Shown here: in pieces, positions 48,824 through 59,915 of the stretch
How positions within the stretch are numbered: the stretch's first letter is position 1
Layout of the letters: every line of letters begins with the position of its first letter
Source of the DNA: Claviceps africana
Lineage: Eukaryota; Ascomycota; Sordariomycetes; Hypocreales; Clavicipitaceae
Direction of reading: 5' to 3'
Length of the DNA stretch: 64,000 bases
NCBI GenBank assembly: GCA_018360145.1
Contig: SRPY01000036.1
Coordinates: 1-64,000, forward strand
The notes under the pieces: model-generated
The model's database searches: none
What the model was told of the DNA's origin: nothing
What the model saw: the letters and a program-made list of their open reading frames with translations, nothing else
Made by a program: the position numbers and the translations under genes

Positions 48824-48948
48824 CAACTTAATAAGGTTTTCCTACTAAAAAATTAGGTGCAGAGGTTCTAGATATAGCTAAGAGCATAAAATGCTTATAT
48901 AAAAAATAGCTGCTAGTGTACTAAATACAATACAAGTATAAATTCTAT

Positions 48949-51900
48949 ACTTAAATATAACTTTAATTAAAAGTCTTTTAATATTCTTAAAAGTATATTT
49001 CTTTTTTAAAAAAGGCATTAAAGAATAAGAATTATTAAGGTTCTTTTAATATTTTAAATAAGTAGTTTAGTTATAAATATTATTAACTTTCTAAATATAG
49101 TTACTATAGGCCCTATTCTTTACCTTTATAAAAGAAATATAGCTAAAGAAAGAAGTGTTTATATATTTATTAAAAGCTATAATAGTATAAATATAGGTAT
49201 TTATATATAAAGAGCAGTAAAGGTTATTATTTTCTTTATATAAATATATAAAAAAAGCAAGCTACTATTTTAAATATTTAACTATAGCTATAGAAAAGAA
49301 ATCTTTAAAATAGGCTATTTTAATAGAAATTAAAGCAGTAGCCTTAATATTTTTAAAGACTACTTTTTATATAACTAAATATTTTTAAAGGTACAACTTA
49401 AAAAGCTTAGCTTAAAAATTAATAGCTATTAAATATATAGCTAAATATATAGAATAATTTTTAATTTTTTTCTTTTTTAATATAATAGTAAAATATAAAG
49501 AAACTCTACCTTTCTTAATATTAACATTAAAAAGTATAGTAATTGAAAAAAGATAATAAAACTAAGGAATTATTAATTTTAATTTATACTACTTAATTAA
49601 ATAGTTACTTACTATATAAATACTTATATTTACCTTTATTATATCTTCTCTACCCCTTTATTTTAAAGTATTAGTTAATAATAAAGACTATTTATAAAGC
49701 TTTTTAATAATAATATTAATAACATTTAAAAAATTAAATAAAGATTAATTATTAGAATTTATAATTATAAGGATTTAGTTAATTAAATAATTAAATAAAA
49801 GAAAAAGTATTAAAGAAAGAAAAAAGAAGGGAAGTATATATATAGAGAGGGAAAACTTTAATATAAATAATAAAGAGAGAAGCAGCCTCTAAAAGGTTAC
49901 TAAACTATAATTTACTTATTTTATTAATAAATAGTAATAACTACTATTAGCTAGTAACTACTTTAATAAATAAAGCTATTAGCTAATTTCCTATAGAAGT
50001 TTATTTTTCTCTTAGTAGTTACTTAAAAGTGTTAGTTTATAAGCAGTAAATTAAAGCTAGCTTTAAAATAAAAGCCCCTTAATTTATCTTTTTAGGTTTT
50101 TATTTTCTTTTCCTTCTTTATTCTCTTTTTTTTAATGTTTTTTATTATTTATTATAATTAAAAGCTTTTATTTCTTTATTAAAAGAAATACCTTATTTTA
50201 ACTTATTTTTTATAGGCTTCTGCATTTCTTTAGGCCTATACTTAGCTAAGTTATTATTCTTTAACACTATTTATATATTTAAAGGAAAAAAAAATTACCT
50301 TTTTAAAAATTCTTTAAGAGTTTAATATTTAAACTATTTAATTAAAGATAAAAGAATATACTTTATAAAAACTTAAAATTCCTAAGAATATTATATAACT
50401 TAAGGAAAGAGTAGTAAATCCCTTTACTCTTAACTACTTACCTATCTTTATAGCTATTTACTTAGTATATAAATAAAATAAATATTTCTTTACTATAAAT
50501 AAAGCACTTTTTATTAAAAAGGATTTTAATTAAATGCTTTAAGTCTAGCCTACTGTCTTTTAATTAAGAACTAAATAGCTTATTTATATAAAAGAGTATA
50601 ATTTTTAAAACTTTAATATTAATAGTTATAAAAAGGTTTTATTTTTTAAAGAATAATAAATAGAAAGCTAGTAATAAACCTATATAACTAATATTTATAG
50701 CCTTTTGAAGGCTTTATTTATAAACTTATAAAATAAATAGCTTAATTAATTTATACTTTTTACTATAATAAAGATTATTAAAAGGGGCCTTAAAGATTAT
50801 ATTACTTATCTTAGCTATAAATTTTTAATAAAAAATAAAAATATCTTAATTACTAGCTATAAAGAGAGCTATTTAATAACCTACTATAGGCTTTAAGAAA
50901 ATAAGCTAGTTAGTATCTACTATAGTAAAAAATTAAATATAAGTAATTTATATAAAAAATAGTATAAATAATGCTTTATAGCTAGCTTTATTTATTTTAT
51001 AAACTATTAAACTATTTTTATCTTTAATTAATACTAAAGTAGCCTTTATTATTTTAACTTTTATAAAGTAAAATATAAAAAAAGGTTTTTAAAATTTATA
51101 TAAAGCTAGAAATAAGTTTTATAGCTTCTTAACTATTTTTATTATTTTAAAGCTATTATAGTTCCTAGCCTTACTTAAAAAGGTATCTTTAAATATAAAT
51201 ATATATATCTTTCTTTCTTTATTTATATACTAAGAGGATTTACTAAATATATAATATTAGTAATTAACAATAATTTATAAATACTAAAGCTTAAAATAAA
51301 AAGGGCTTTTAAAGCTTTTTTTAAGCCTATGTGATGGATTCGAGCTGGTGGCTCGGATCCTTATTAGGGGCTTATCGCAATCTTATCGCATCCCACAAAG
51401 CGCAACTATAGAGGCACACTTAGGGCACGCTAGAGGCACATAAGATATATAAGCTAGCGAGGAGGCTCCTTTTAGGAGTCTCCTCTCTCTCCTCTATAGT
51501 TAATAATAAATCCATTGACGCTAGATCGCAGAAGCCATTTAGGCCAGTCCATGACAGCCTAACTATTTAATTAAATTTAAACTTTCTCTTTAGTAGTAAA
51601 TTTTTATAAATAATATCTTTAATATAAATAGCTTAATATATATAGTTAGCTTTAAGAAAACCTTTTAGGTTTTATTAAATATAATAGTCAATAAACTTAT
51701 ATATATAATTTCTTATACTCTCTTTAATAAAATATAGGTATTTTTTAATATTAGCTTTATTTAAAATGTTTATTAAAAAAAAACCTTAATTCTTAAGTTT
51801 TTAACTTAAACTATTAAAGGAGGAGTATCTTTATTATTAGCTTTATAGCTATAAAATATATATTTAAGTAATAGTAAAAGAATTATTAAATATTACTTAT

Positions 51901-53068
51901 ATAATCTATACTATAACTATATTAAGCTTTAAAATTCTTTAATAAAACCTATTACTTAAATATACTTTAAACTATTATTAAAGAATTTAATAATAAAGTA
52001 AATTTAAAAGTAATATTATATTATATTTAATAAAATAAACTTAATAAAAGTAAGTTAAACTATACTTTAAAATATACTATTTATTTTTAAATTACTACTA
52101 CTATCTTTTTAACTATTTAATTAAAATCTACCTTATTTACTATAGTAACTTTCTTTTATTAATAAACCTAAATTATTATTATCTTTTAAGTAGTTTATTA
52201 AATAAAGATAGTAGTTTATAAATAAAGCTTTATAAATATTTAAGCTTATATAGTAGAAAGACTATTAATATAAAGGGTGTAAAAGAAGTAAATTAACTTT
52301 AACTTAGCTTTTAAATATTTTTAATATAATAGTTTTATTATTTAAATTAATTATTAAAGTAAAGTTAATACTTTTAATAAAATAAAGAAAGGCTTTCTTT
52401 TATTAATAATAGTAAAAGAATACTATAGTTAATAAAAGAGAGAATAAAAAAAGAGAAGAGTTAGCTTAATAACTTTAATAAGCTAATTAAACTAATTAGG
52501 TTTAAGTAAATTAAATTATAGGCTTAGAAGGTAAAATATAAAATAATATATATAATATATTAATTAAAGCAGTAAGAAGTATTAAGCTAAGTAAAGCAAT
52601 ATATATAACTATTATTAGTCTTTTACCTTTTCTATAAAAAAAGGAGGTTTAATAGTATAATATCTTTATATTTATATTTACTTTTAATACTTTTATATTA
52701 ATTATTTTAATTAAACTTTCTATAGTTAAAGTATAAAATAATATTTATAAATATATTTATAATTAAATAAAGTAAAATAAGAAAAGGGTTGAATTTTATA
52801 AAAAAAGAGCTTAATACTATAGAGAAAAGATTAATAACTAATAAATAACTCTTTAAAAGAAAAAAACATAATAGAAGCTATTAGTGTTTAGTATACTTAA
52901 ACTATTTAATAAAACTAGAAACTTAAGGTTAAGTAAATAAATAATTTAATTAAAAAAGAATTAATTTATTAGTTTAAATTAGGATTTATTTAATATTTTG
53001 TTTTTTTTAGCCCTTAATTATATTAAATTATAGCTATAATAGAGTTAGCTACTATTTTAAAGACATAT
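48949..53068 (-). pseudogene. E1 3' region, antisense coding-like frame (copy O)
   Basis: Homologous to 18590-23465 of copy B and, reversed, to 3160-7050 of copy A. On the - strand a coding-like frame with tolerated stops covers roughly 52100-50100. It is interrupted by the E2 solo LTR at 51330-51556. The product is unrecognised. The last 180 bp before 53069 is the non-coding end of the internal region. Confidence 0.3.
51330..51556 (+). mobile_element. Solo LTR of E2 (227 bp)
   Basis: It begins TGTGATGGATTCGAGC and ends CCAGTCCATGACA, flanked by a perfect 5-bp duplication GCCTA (51325-51329 and 51557-51561). It is the least mutated E2 LTR in the window, retaining CpG and CpA sites along its whole length. 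It sits in the 3' region of copy O and gives the reference for the E2 LTR sequence. Confidence 0.93.
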
Positions 53069-53526
53069 TATATTAAGCTAAAGGGTTATAGGGAATATAT
53101 AAAGAGATATAGTTAGGAATTAAGTTAATACAGCTATAGAGGAAGAAAAAGGCCTTTAATACAATATAGATTAATTAATTAAAAGGTATAAAGAGGCTCT
53201 CTCTTTTTAAATAGCTAATATAAAGGGCAGTGGTAGTTATACACTATAATATATGCCTATTTTAATTAATTAATTAATTAAAGCTTAGTTATTACTATAG
53301 CATTACCTTTAATATAAAAACGTAGAGATTAATTTATTATAATACTTTTATTTTTTTTAAAATTTTTAATCTTAAACTATTTAATTAATTTAGCAACCTT
53401 TTAATAAAACTAACCCTAATTATTTTAATAGTATAGTTATAGTTATAGCATTTTTTATAATACCTTTGTTCTGTTAGGGCATCTAGCCTGCTTATAGGTG
53501 TATTGTTCTTCTTTTAAGCTAACACA
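53069..53526 (+). repeat. E1 copy O 3' LTR
   Basis: A 458-bp LTR beginning TATATTAAGC (from TGTGTCGGGC) and ending AGCTAACACA. It shares the copy O subtype features with 228-685. The inner edge is fully converted and the outer edge less so (CTGTTAGGGCATCTAGCCTGC). It is followed by CTATAATT. Confidence 0.9.
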
Positions 53527-54900
53527 CTATAATTATATTATATATTACTTTATATATAGGGAGAATTCTATATTGTAAAGCAGAGCTACTAGTAAAATAC
53601 ACCCTCTATAGATAAAGCCCACTCCTTTTTATATAATATCCTTAGATTCTATTACTAATATACTAAAGAAACTATTTATTAATATAGCTTAGTTAGTTAA
53701 GGGATTTAATATACTAAATATTCTATACTTAATAAACTACTTATTTAGTAAAAAAACTATCTTTATATTTAAATATAAGATATATATAGTAGAAATCTAA
53801 GCTAAATTACTACTTTAATTACTATACCTTATAAATTAAGGCCTCTCTAAAGAAATTATTAGTAATTATAACCTTAAATTCCTCTTTAACTTATAGAAAG
53901 CGCTATTTTATACCCTTAGTATTAAACTCTTTATATTAACTATATACTACCCTTAAACTAATAGCTTAGCTAAAAGAAAGAACTAAACTATAATAATAGT
54001 AATTTATTTCTATATAATAACTAACCTTAATATATTATAAATTAATATCCTTTCTATACTATAGCATTATTTAAATAATATAGTAGCTATAGCTATTAGC
54101 TATTTTTTTAATAAATTAGTCTTTAAATATAAACCTTTATTAATTATAGACCTCCTTTATAGTATAGAAAATACTAGCTTTAACTTAAAGGATATTAATT
54201 TTATCGTCTTTAAATATCTATATTAATAAAAGGTAAAATATATTATTATAATAATAGCTATCTTTATTAAAATTTAATATAACTCTAAATATAACCTAAT
54301 AGACATTAGTATTAGTAATATAGTATACCTTTAACTTTACTTAAAATATAAGCTTTTAAAAAAACCTAAAAAAAAATAGTTACCTTAAAGAGCTAGTCTA
54401 TTTAAGGTATTAAAGAAAATCTTATTACTTTCTTTTTAATTAAATTTCTTAGTAAAATTCTATATATATTTAATAGTTTCTATAGCTTATTTATAGAAAC
54501 TATAGTAAAGAAGTAACCCTTTTTAATAATAAACTACTATATTACCTTTAATTACTTTTAAAGGTAGCTTTAAGGTAAACTATTAAGAAATTAAATAAAT
54601 TAATAGCTATAAAGCTTATTTTTTTTATAAAAAAGGGTAGAAACTTAAACTTAAATTTCTTATTTAATAAAAAGGATATATAGTAAAAGATAATTAATAA
54701 ATATTTAAAGAAAATATATAGGTTAATATTAGTAAAATAGTAGAGGAATATCTTTAAAAATACTTAATTAACTAAAAAGTAAAATAATAAAGAAAGGGCA
54801 CTAAGCCTGCTTTATACTAAAATTAATTAAATAAACTAAGTAAATACTTAAAAGAAGGAATTAAAGACCTTTATAAATTAATAAACACTTATAGAATACT
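53527..54900 (+). pseudogene. Gypsy element E6 fragment: integrase core and chromodomain
   Basis: The region starts abruptly at the edge of copy O inside an integrase. With stops tolerated: IISLDSIT near 53640 (first catalytic Asp), GLSKEIISNYNLKF near 53840-53890 (second Asp now Asn), and YYP-TNSLAKRKN-TI near 53945-53990 (from YHPQTDGxxERxNQ, catalytic Glu now Lys). LKFLI--KGYIVKDN near 54650-54700 matches a chromodomain, followed by KIVEEYL. It is a chromovirus-type gypsy relic; its RT, gag and 5' LTR are absent from the window. Confidence 0.7.
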
Positions 54901-57480
54901 ATAGTTTTTAGGCTATAGTCTTTAATTTATATACTTTACTTTAAACTTACCTTATATTTTATAATTTAAAACTAAAAAAACCTTATAACCTTTTTTAAAT
55001 ACCCCCTTTTTTTAATTAAATTCTATATTTTATTTATTTAACTTTTTATTTATCTCTCTTTACCTTTAATTATATTTATTAAATTTACTTTTAAATACTA
55101 TAAATTATCCTCTAAATCTATTAAAAACTAATAGCGTTTTTTTACTTATAATAGTAAATAATTAAGAAAACCTAATTTAAAAGTAGTAATAATTCTAAAA
55201 AAGCTTTATAGAAGCCTTTATAGAATTCTTTATTTATATCTTTAATAACTACTTAGTAATAGTAACTATTATAAGCCCTTTAGTGCTTCCTTAACTCTCT
55301 TTAATGCCCTTTAATATAGAAATAATAAACTAATCTTTAATAGTAAATTCCTTCTAAGGTTTTATTAAACCTAAGATATATAATAATAAAAATCCCTATA
55401 TTAATAAGTTAAAAGACTATAATTTAAATAAAGAGAAATTTAATATTTTTAATATAAGCCTAGCTATTTATAATATAGTTTCCTATATTTATTTAGCTAC
55501 CTTTAATATAGCTACTAACCTTTATATACTATTTACTAACTTCTATATACTTAGCTATATTAAAGAGGTAACTAATAATAAATACTAAAAGTTACTCTAT
55601 AATTTAACTTAAAATAAAGATAAGTTCTTTAATAAAAAAATGCCTAACTTAAGTCTTAATAATAAAACAACTAACCTAGCTTAACCTAAAAACCTTACAA
55701 TACAGTAACCTATTAAAATAATAGCTAAGTACTTTATAAATAAAGCTACCTTTAAATATATTAAGAAATACTATAACCTTAGCTACTTATACTAACTTAG
55801 TAGAGCTAATAGCATTAAATATATTATAGTAAATAATAAAATTTTAAAATAAAACGCCTTAAAGGTAAAATACTATAGTAACTATTTATTAATAAATAAT
55901 AATAAAACTATTAATAATTATAAACCCTTTTTAGCTTTATATATAAAGTAGCGCTTTTAAGCCTAAAGTAATATAAAGAAATGATAGATCTATAAAGATA
56001 TTTTACACTTTATAAGTTAGGAATTTACTATATAGAGAGTATTAATTATTAATAATAAGATTTCTATTAATAAAAATAATAGCCTATATAAATTATAGCT
56101 TAATACCCTTTATATTACCTTTAATATTATTAATAAAGAGAAAGTAGCTATAAAAGCAATATATATAATACTAAAGAAAAGTAATATAATATATAAATCC
56201 TTAGAACTCCCCTTTATTTATAATATTTAAAATAGCTTTAAAAAGGTAGTTTATACCTACTACTTTAAAGGTAGTATTAAAGGTAAAAACTATAAAATAT
56301 AAATATTAAACTACTATAAAATCCTAAGTATTTGCTTTATTTATAGTTAAAGGTATATTAATAATACTATTATAAACTCCTTTATTATAATATAAAGGAC
56401 TAACTTTATATAAATTCTTAGTGCTATATTACTTAAATACTTTATAGAGTTTAATAGTAAATTTTAAAGCTTAATTTAAAGACTTACTAAAATAAAGAAG
56501 GAAGTCTATAAAATAAAGGAGAATAACTATAAAAGGGAAGATATTATAATAATAGTAGTATTTACTAACTTAGTTAATAAAGTAACTTTAAAAAGCTATA
56601 GTAAAGCTATAATATATTTATAAAGAAAAGTAAAGGCTTTCTTTACTTTAATCCTTAACCTCTTTTATATTTATAACCTTATTTTTAATAAGAAATATTA
56701 GTTTACTTTACTTAAAAATACTATCTTTATTAATATCTATATTAAAACATTAGTAATATACTTAATAGCTATAGAGATTAGCATTATTAGCAATACTAAG
56801 GTATAAACCTAACTTTATATAGATATTAGTATATTAAATTTATAGGTTTAAATTATAAAGGCACTATAGTTTATAATTATACCTTTAGGAACTAGGTTTT
56901 AACCTATTAATGCTAATAAAACCACTAATAATAATAATTTTTTATTAAAAACCTATAAGTGCTTAAAGGTAGACCTTACTACTAATATAGTAGCTATTAA
57001 GCTAAAAATTAACTTACTAAAATCTTAAATTAATAATATAAAGCTTTACCCTAGCCTTTAAGGTATTTTTAAATATAAAAGTAAAGAATAGGTACCTTTT
57101 ATAAAAACCTATAAGTTTTAAAAGCTATATTATAATGCCTTAATATATTTAAATAATATAGTATATAGAAAACTAAAATTAATAAAGTATAAAGGAAATA
57201 TATTTACTTATAAATAACTACCTTTCTTTTAATAAAGACTTTATTAACTATAAAGCTATAACACTATAATTAACTAAAGAATGTTCTATAACCTTTATAT
57301 ATAATAATATATAGTAACTTAGCTATTATAATAATCCTTTACTTTTACTTTTATTAAAAAACCTTACTAAATTAAAAGGTTATTACATTTCCTTTAGTAA
57401 AACTATATTTCCTTATAGCTTTAGTATATTTATAATAAAGATACTATATATTATCTTTAAAGCTATACTAAGCTTAGCTA
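54901..57480 (+). other. Unassigned AT-rich region, possibly coding on +
   Basis: There is no LTR or terminal repeat that I can see. Translation of 55250-57480 on the + strand with stops tolerated gives a fairly continuous Lys/Tyr/Leu/Asn-rich frame (for example 56950-57200) without a motif I recognise. It may be the 3' part of E6, a separate transposon or a RIP-altered gene. Confidence 0.25.
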
Positions 57481-59050
57481 AAGTAAAAGTAAAGTAAATT
57501 ACCCTTTTTTATTTAATTTATTGCTATATTAGCTAACTACTCTTTACCTTTAATATTTCTTTTCCCTTACTTTATTACTATTTTTCTCTTTTTTTTTTAT
57601 TTTTTCCTTTACCCTTTCCTTTATTCTCTTTCTTTTAAAAACTCTTTAACTACCTTTTAATGTTTTTTAGCTTAAATATATACTCTCTCTTTATTTTCTA
57701 TAAATTTTATAGAATTCTATAGTAAATATATAGTTTATATATTAAAATAGTAATTAAAAAATAAATTACTACCTATTAAAAGATAAATTAAAGCTTTAAT
57801 ATTATATAGTAGTATATTAAATATATTATTACTATAATTAATAAAACTATTACTACTAAGTAAAATACTATAGTTTTAAAGATACTTTATAATAATAGAA
57901 GAATTTAATATTAAAACCTTACTATTTATAAATTAGTTTACTTTTAAAGGTAAAATTATATACTTTTAGGTAATATTTATTAAATATAGCTACTTAACTA
58001 AATCTAGTTTCTATATTAAAAACACTAATAAACTTAATACTTTATTACTTAGAAATTCTATTAATATATTATTAAGCTTAATATAAAGGCCTTAATTTAG
58101 CTTTAAAATAATATCTTTATATTTATTAAAAAGATCTTTACTAAAGATAATTAATAGAGTGTAATTATTAGCTACTTTATAAAATATATTAATTATATTA
58201 TTTTAAGAGAACTTATAAAAGGGTATAATAATTACTAAATATATCTTTACTTTTATAAATTCTTTAAAGTTATAAATATTAAAAATAGTAAATAAAGAGC
58301 CCCTATAGTTAAGGTAGGTTTCTTTAAATATAAGCTTAATATATTTAAAATAATAATATTTATATAAATTTACTCCTACCTTTTAATTAACTATATAGTA
58401 TATAAATAAACTTAGTAATTTACTTTTATAAAATTCTATAATACTATTAATTAAATTATAGTTAATATACTTTTTTATAAATACCTACTATTTTATATTA
58501 ATCCTTTACTTACCTACTAAGGATTTTAATTTAAATTATACTTTTATATAATTTACTATATAAATAAATAAGCCCTTTAGCCTATTAAAGAGTAAATTAA
58601 CTATAGTATTTATATAATAAGTATTAATACCTTAAAGGTAATTAATATCTATAAAAAATATATTATTTATATAATAGCTATTAAATAGTAATAGTATTAT
58701 AAATAACTTTAAACTAAAATTGTATACTATATATATAAAGCATTAGTTTTTCTATATATTTTAAGTAGTTTTTTTAAAGAAGTTAAAAGGATCTTTAATA
58801 TTAACCTCTATAAATCTAACTATATTAAAAATCTTAACTATTTCTATAAAGTAATCTTATTAATTATTTACCTATATAGCCTATATTTAATAATATATAA
58901 CATTTAAATAGGTCTTAAAGAAGACCTTTATTACTTTATAATAAACTTTAATATTAATAAATAGCTTAAAGTAGTAAAGCTAATAAAGCTTAAAGAATAA
59001 AATATCCTTAGCTATGTAGATTATAGTATTTATAATATAAAATGCATTAT
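57481..59050 (-). pseudogene. Unassigned coding-like frame on -
   Basis: On the - strand, from about 58790 to 57680, a frame with tolerated stops runs for roughly 350 residues. A stretch near 58360-58200 reads VGVNLYKYYYFKYIK then LNYRGSLFTIFNIYNF. I considered a Tnp2-like transposase but the match is too weak to claim. The + strand at 57540-57660 is a long pyrimidine run. Composition is strongly AT, as elsewhere. Confidence 0.25.
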
Positions 59051-59221
59051 ATTTAAAAATACCTTTAATAGTAAAAACAAAGGAGTTAATATTAACCCTC
59101 TTTTTAATATAAAAGAGAATAAAAACCTTTTTATATAACTATAGCCTTTTCTATAAAGTATTAACCTATTAATACCTTTAACTATATTATAATAACTGTA
59201 AATATAGTATAAAAGAGGCAG

Positions 59222-59271
59222 TAGTTATAACTTTACTTTTATATAATAGTTATAACTTTACTTTTATATAA
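59222..59271. repeat. 25-bp tandem duplication
   Basis: Two exact copies of the 25-bp unit TAGTTATAACTTTACTTTTA plus TATAA, at 59222-59246 and 59247-59271. Identity after RIP suggests it arose recently or escaped mutation. Confidence 0.85.
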
Positions 59272-59540
59272 TATTTCCCTTTATATTTCTATTTATTTTT
59301 AGGAAATATATATAAAAGTCTATATAATATATTATAAAAAAAGGGAATATTACTGTTTTTTATTATAGATTATAAACTTAATATACTTAATTTATTTTAA
59401 TAATTTATTTCTTTATTTTTTCTTTATAAATTAATTATATATTTTATACTTTATACTTTATTTCTTTATTTTATTTAATAGACTTTTAAAGTATATATAA
59501 TACTATAAATTAATTTCCTTTCCTTTAATATATAAAAATA

Positions 59541-59643
59541 GTTAGTATTTACTATAATATATAGTTTTCTATAATTTTACACTTTATTTTACTTAATTTA
59601 TAGAGTAATTAGTGTTTACTATAATATATAGTTTTATATTTTC
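59541..59643. repeat. Imperfect direct repeat, about 35 bp, spaced 68 bp
   Basis: TTAGTATTTACTATAATATA (from about 59542) and TTAGTGTTTACTATAATATA (from about 59610), each followed by TAGTTTT. One G/A difference in the first part of the unit. Confidence 0.7.
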
Positions 59644-59839
59644 TTTTTACCTATATTTAGTTTAAAATAAACCTATCTTTTATATACTTTAAAATCCATT
59701 ATAAAATAGAATCCCTTATATAAAAGAAGGACTTTTAATAGTATAAATAAAAAGAATAACTTTATTACTATATATAACTATATACCTATCTATAACTTAT
59801 ATATATTCTCTTTTATAATTTCTTTTATAATTGTTTATA

Positions 59840-59915
59840 ATGCATTCTATAAGTTGTAAATGCCTACGTTTTACGTGCTGTATCTAGTACATAACAAAAG
59901 GTAAAGGCAGCTACC
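59840..59915. other. Small GC-richer island, possible element edge
   Basis: In otherwise fully AT-converted DNA, this stretch keeps CpG and CpA sites (TGCCTACGTTTTACGTGCTG, then CTAGTACATAACA). Read on the - strand it starts TGTTATGTACTAG at 59893. Elsewhere in the window such islands mark outer edges of inserted elements, so this may be the end of an unrecognised LTR element extending to the left. The partner end was not found. Confidence 0.35.

Larger units (their letters stand above)
48285..48933 (+). mobile_element. tRNA-headed retroposon (SINE-like), 649 bp
   Basis: The insert is flanked by a perfect 15-bp direct repeat, AAGTATAAATTCTAT (48270-48284 and 48934-48948); copy B near 18590 shows the region without it. 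It opens with a tRNA-like sequence carrying pol III A and B boxes and ends in ATACAATAC, a possible short tail repeat. It has ordinary GC content in its first 400 bp and several perfect hairpins. The head, long target duplication and lack of coding frame fit a SINE, though 649 bp is long for one. No second copy is in the window. Confidence 0.75.
228..53526 (+). mobile_element. Ty3/gypsy element E1, outermost copy O (interrupted)
   Basis: This LTR retrotransposon relic is bounded by two 458-bp LTRs (228-685 and 53069-53526) of the same subtype. Its interior is split by copy A at 2688-35081, by a LINE at 35622-43281, by a tRNA-headed retroposon at 48285-48933 and by an E2 solo LTR at 51330-51556. 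Removing these leaves an element of roughly 12 kb, in the order LTR, gag, pol (RT, RNase H, integrase), long 3' region, LTR. Every reading frame is broken by RIP-type stops. No matching target duplication is present (GCGG on the left, CTAT on the right). The left end has therefore probably been rearranged. Confidence 0.85.

Noticed and set aside
57680..58790. Tnp2-like or KDZ-type transposase on the - strand
   Set aside because: Only vague resemblance in one stretch; no catalytic residues could be placed.
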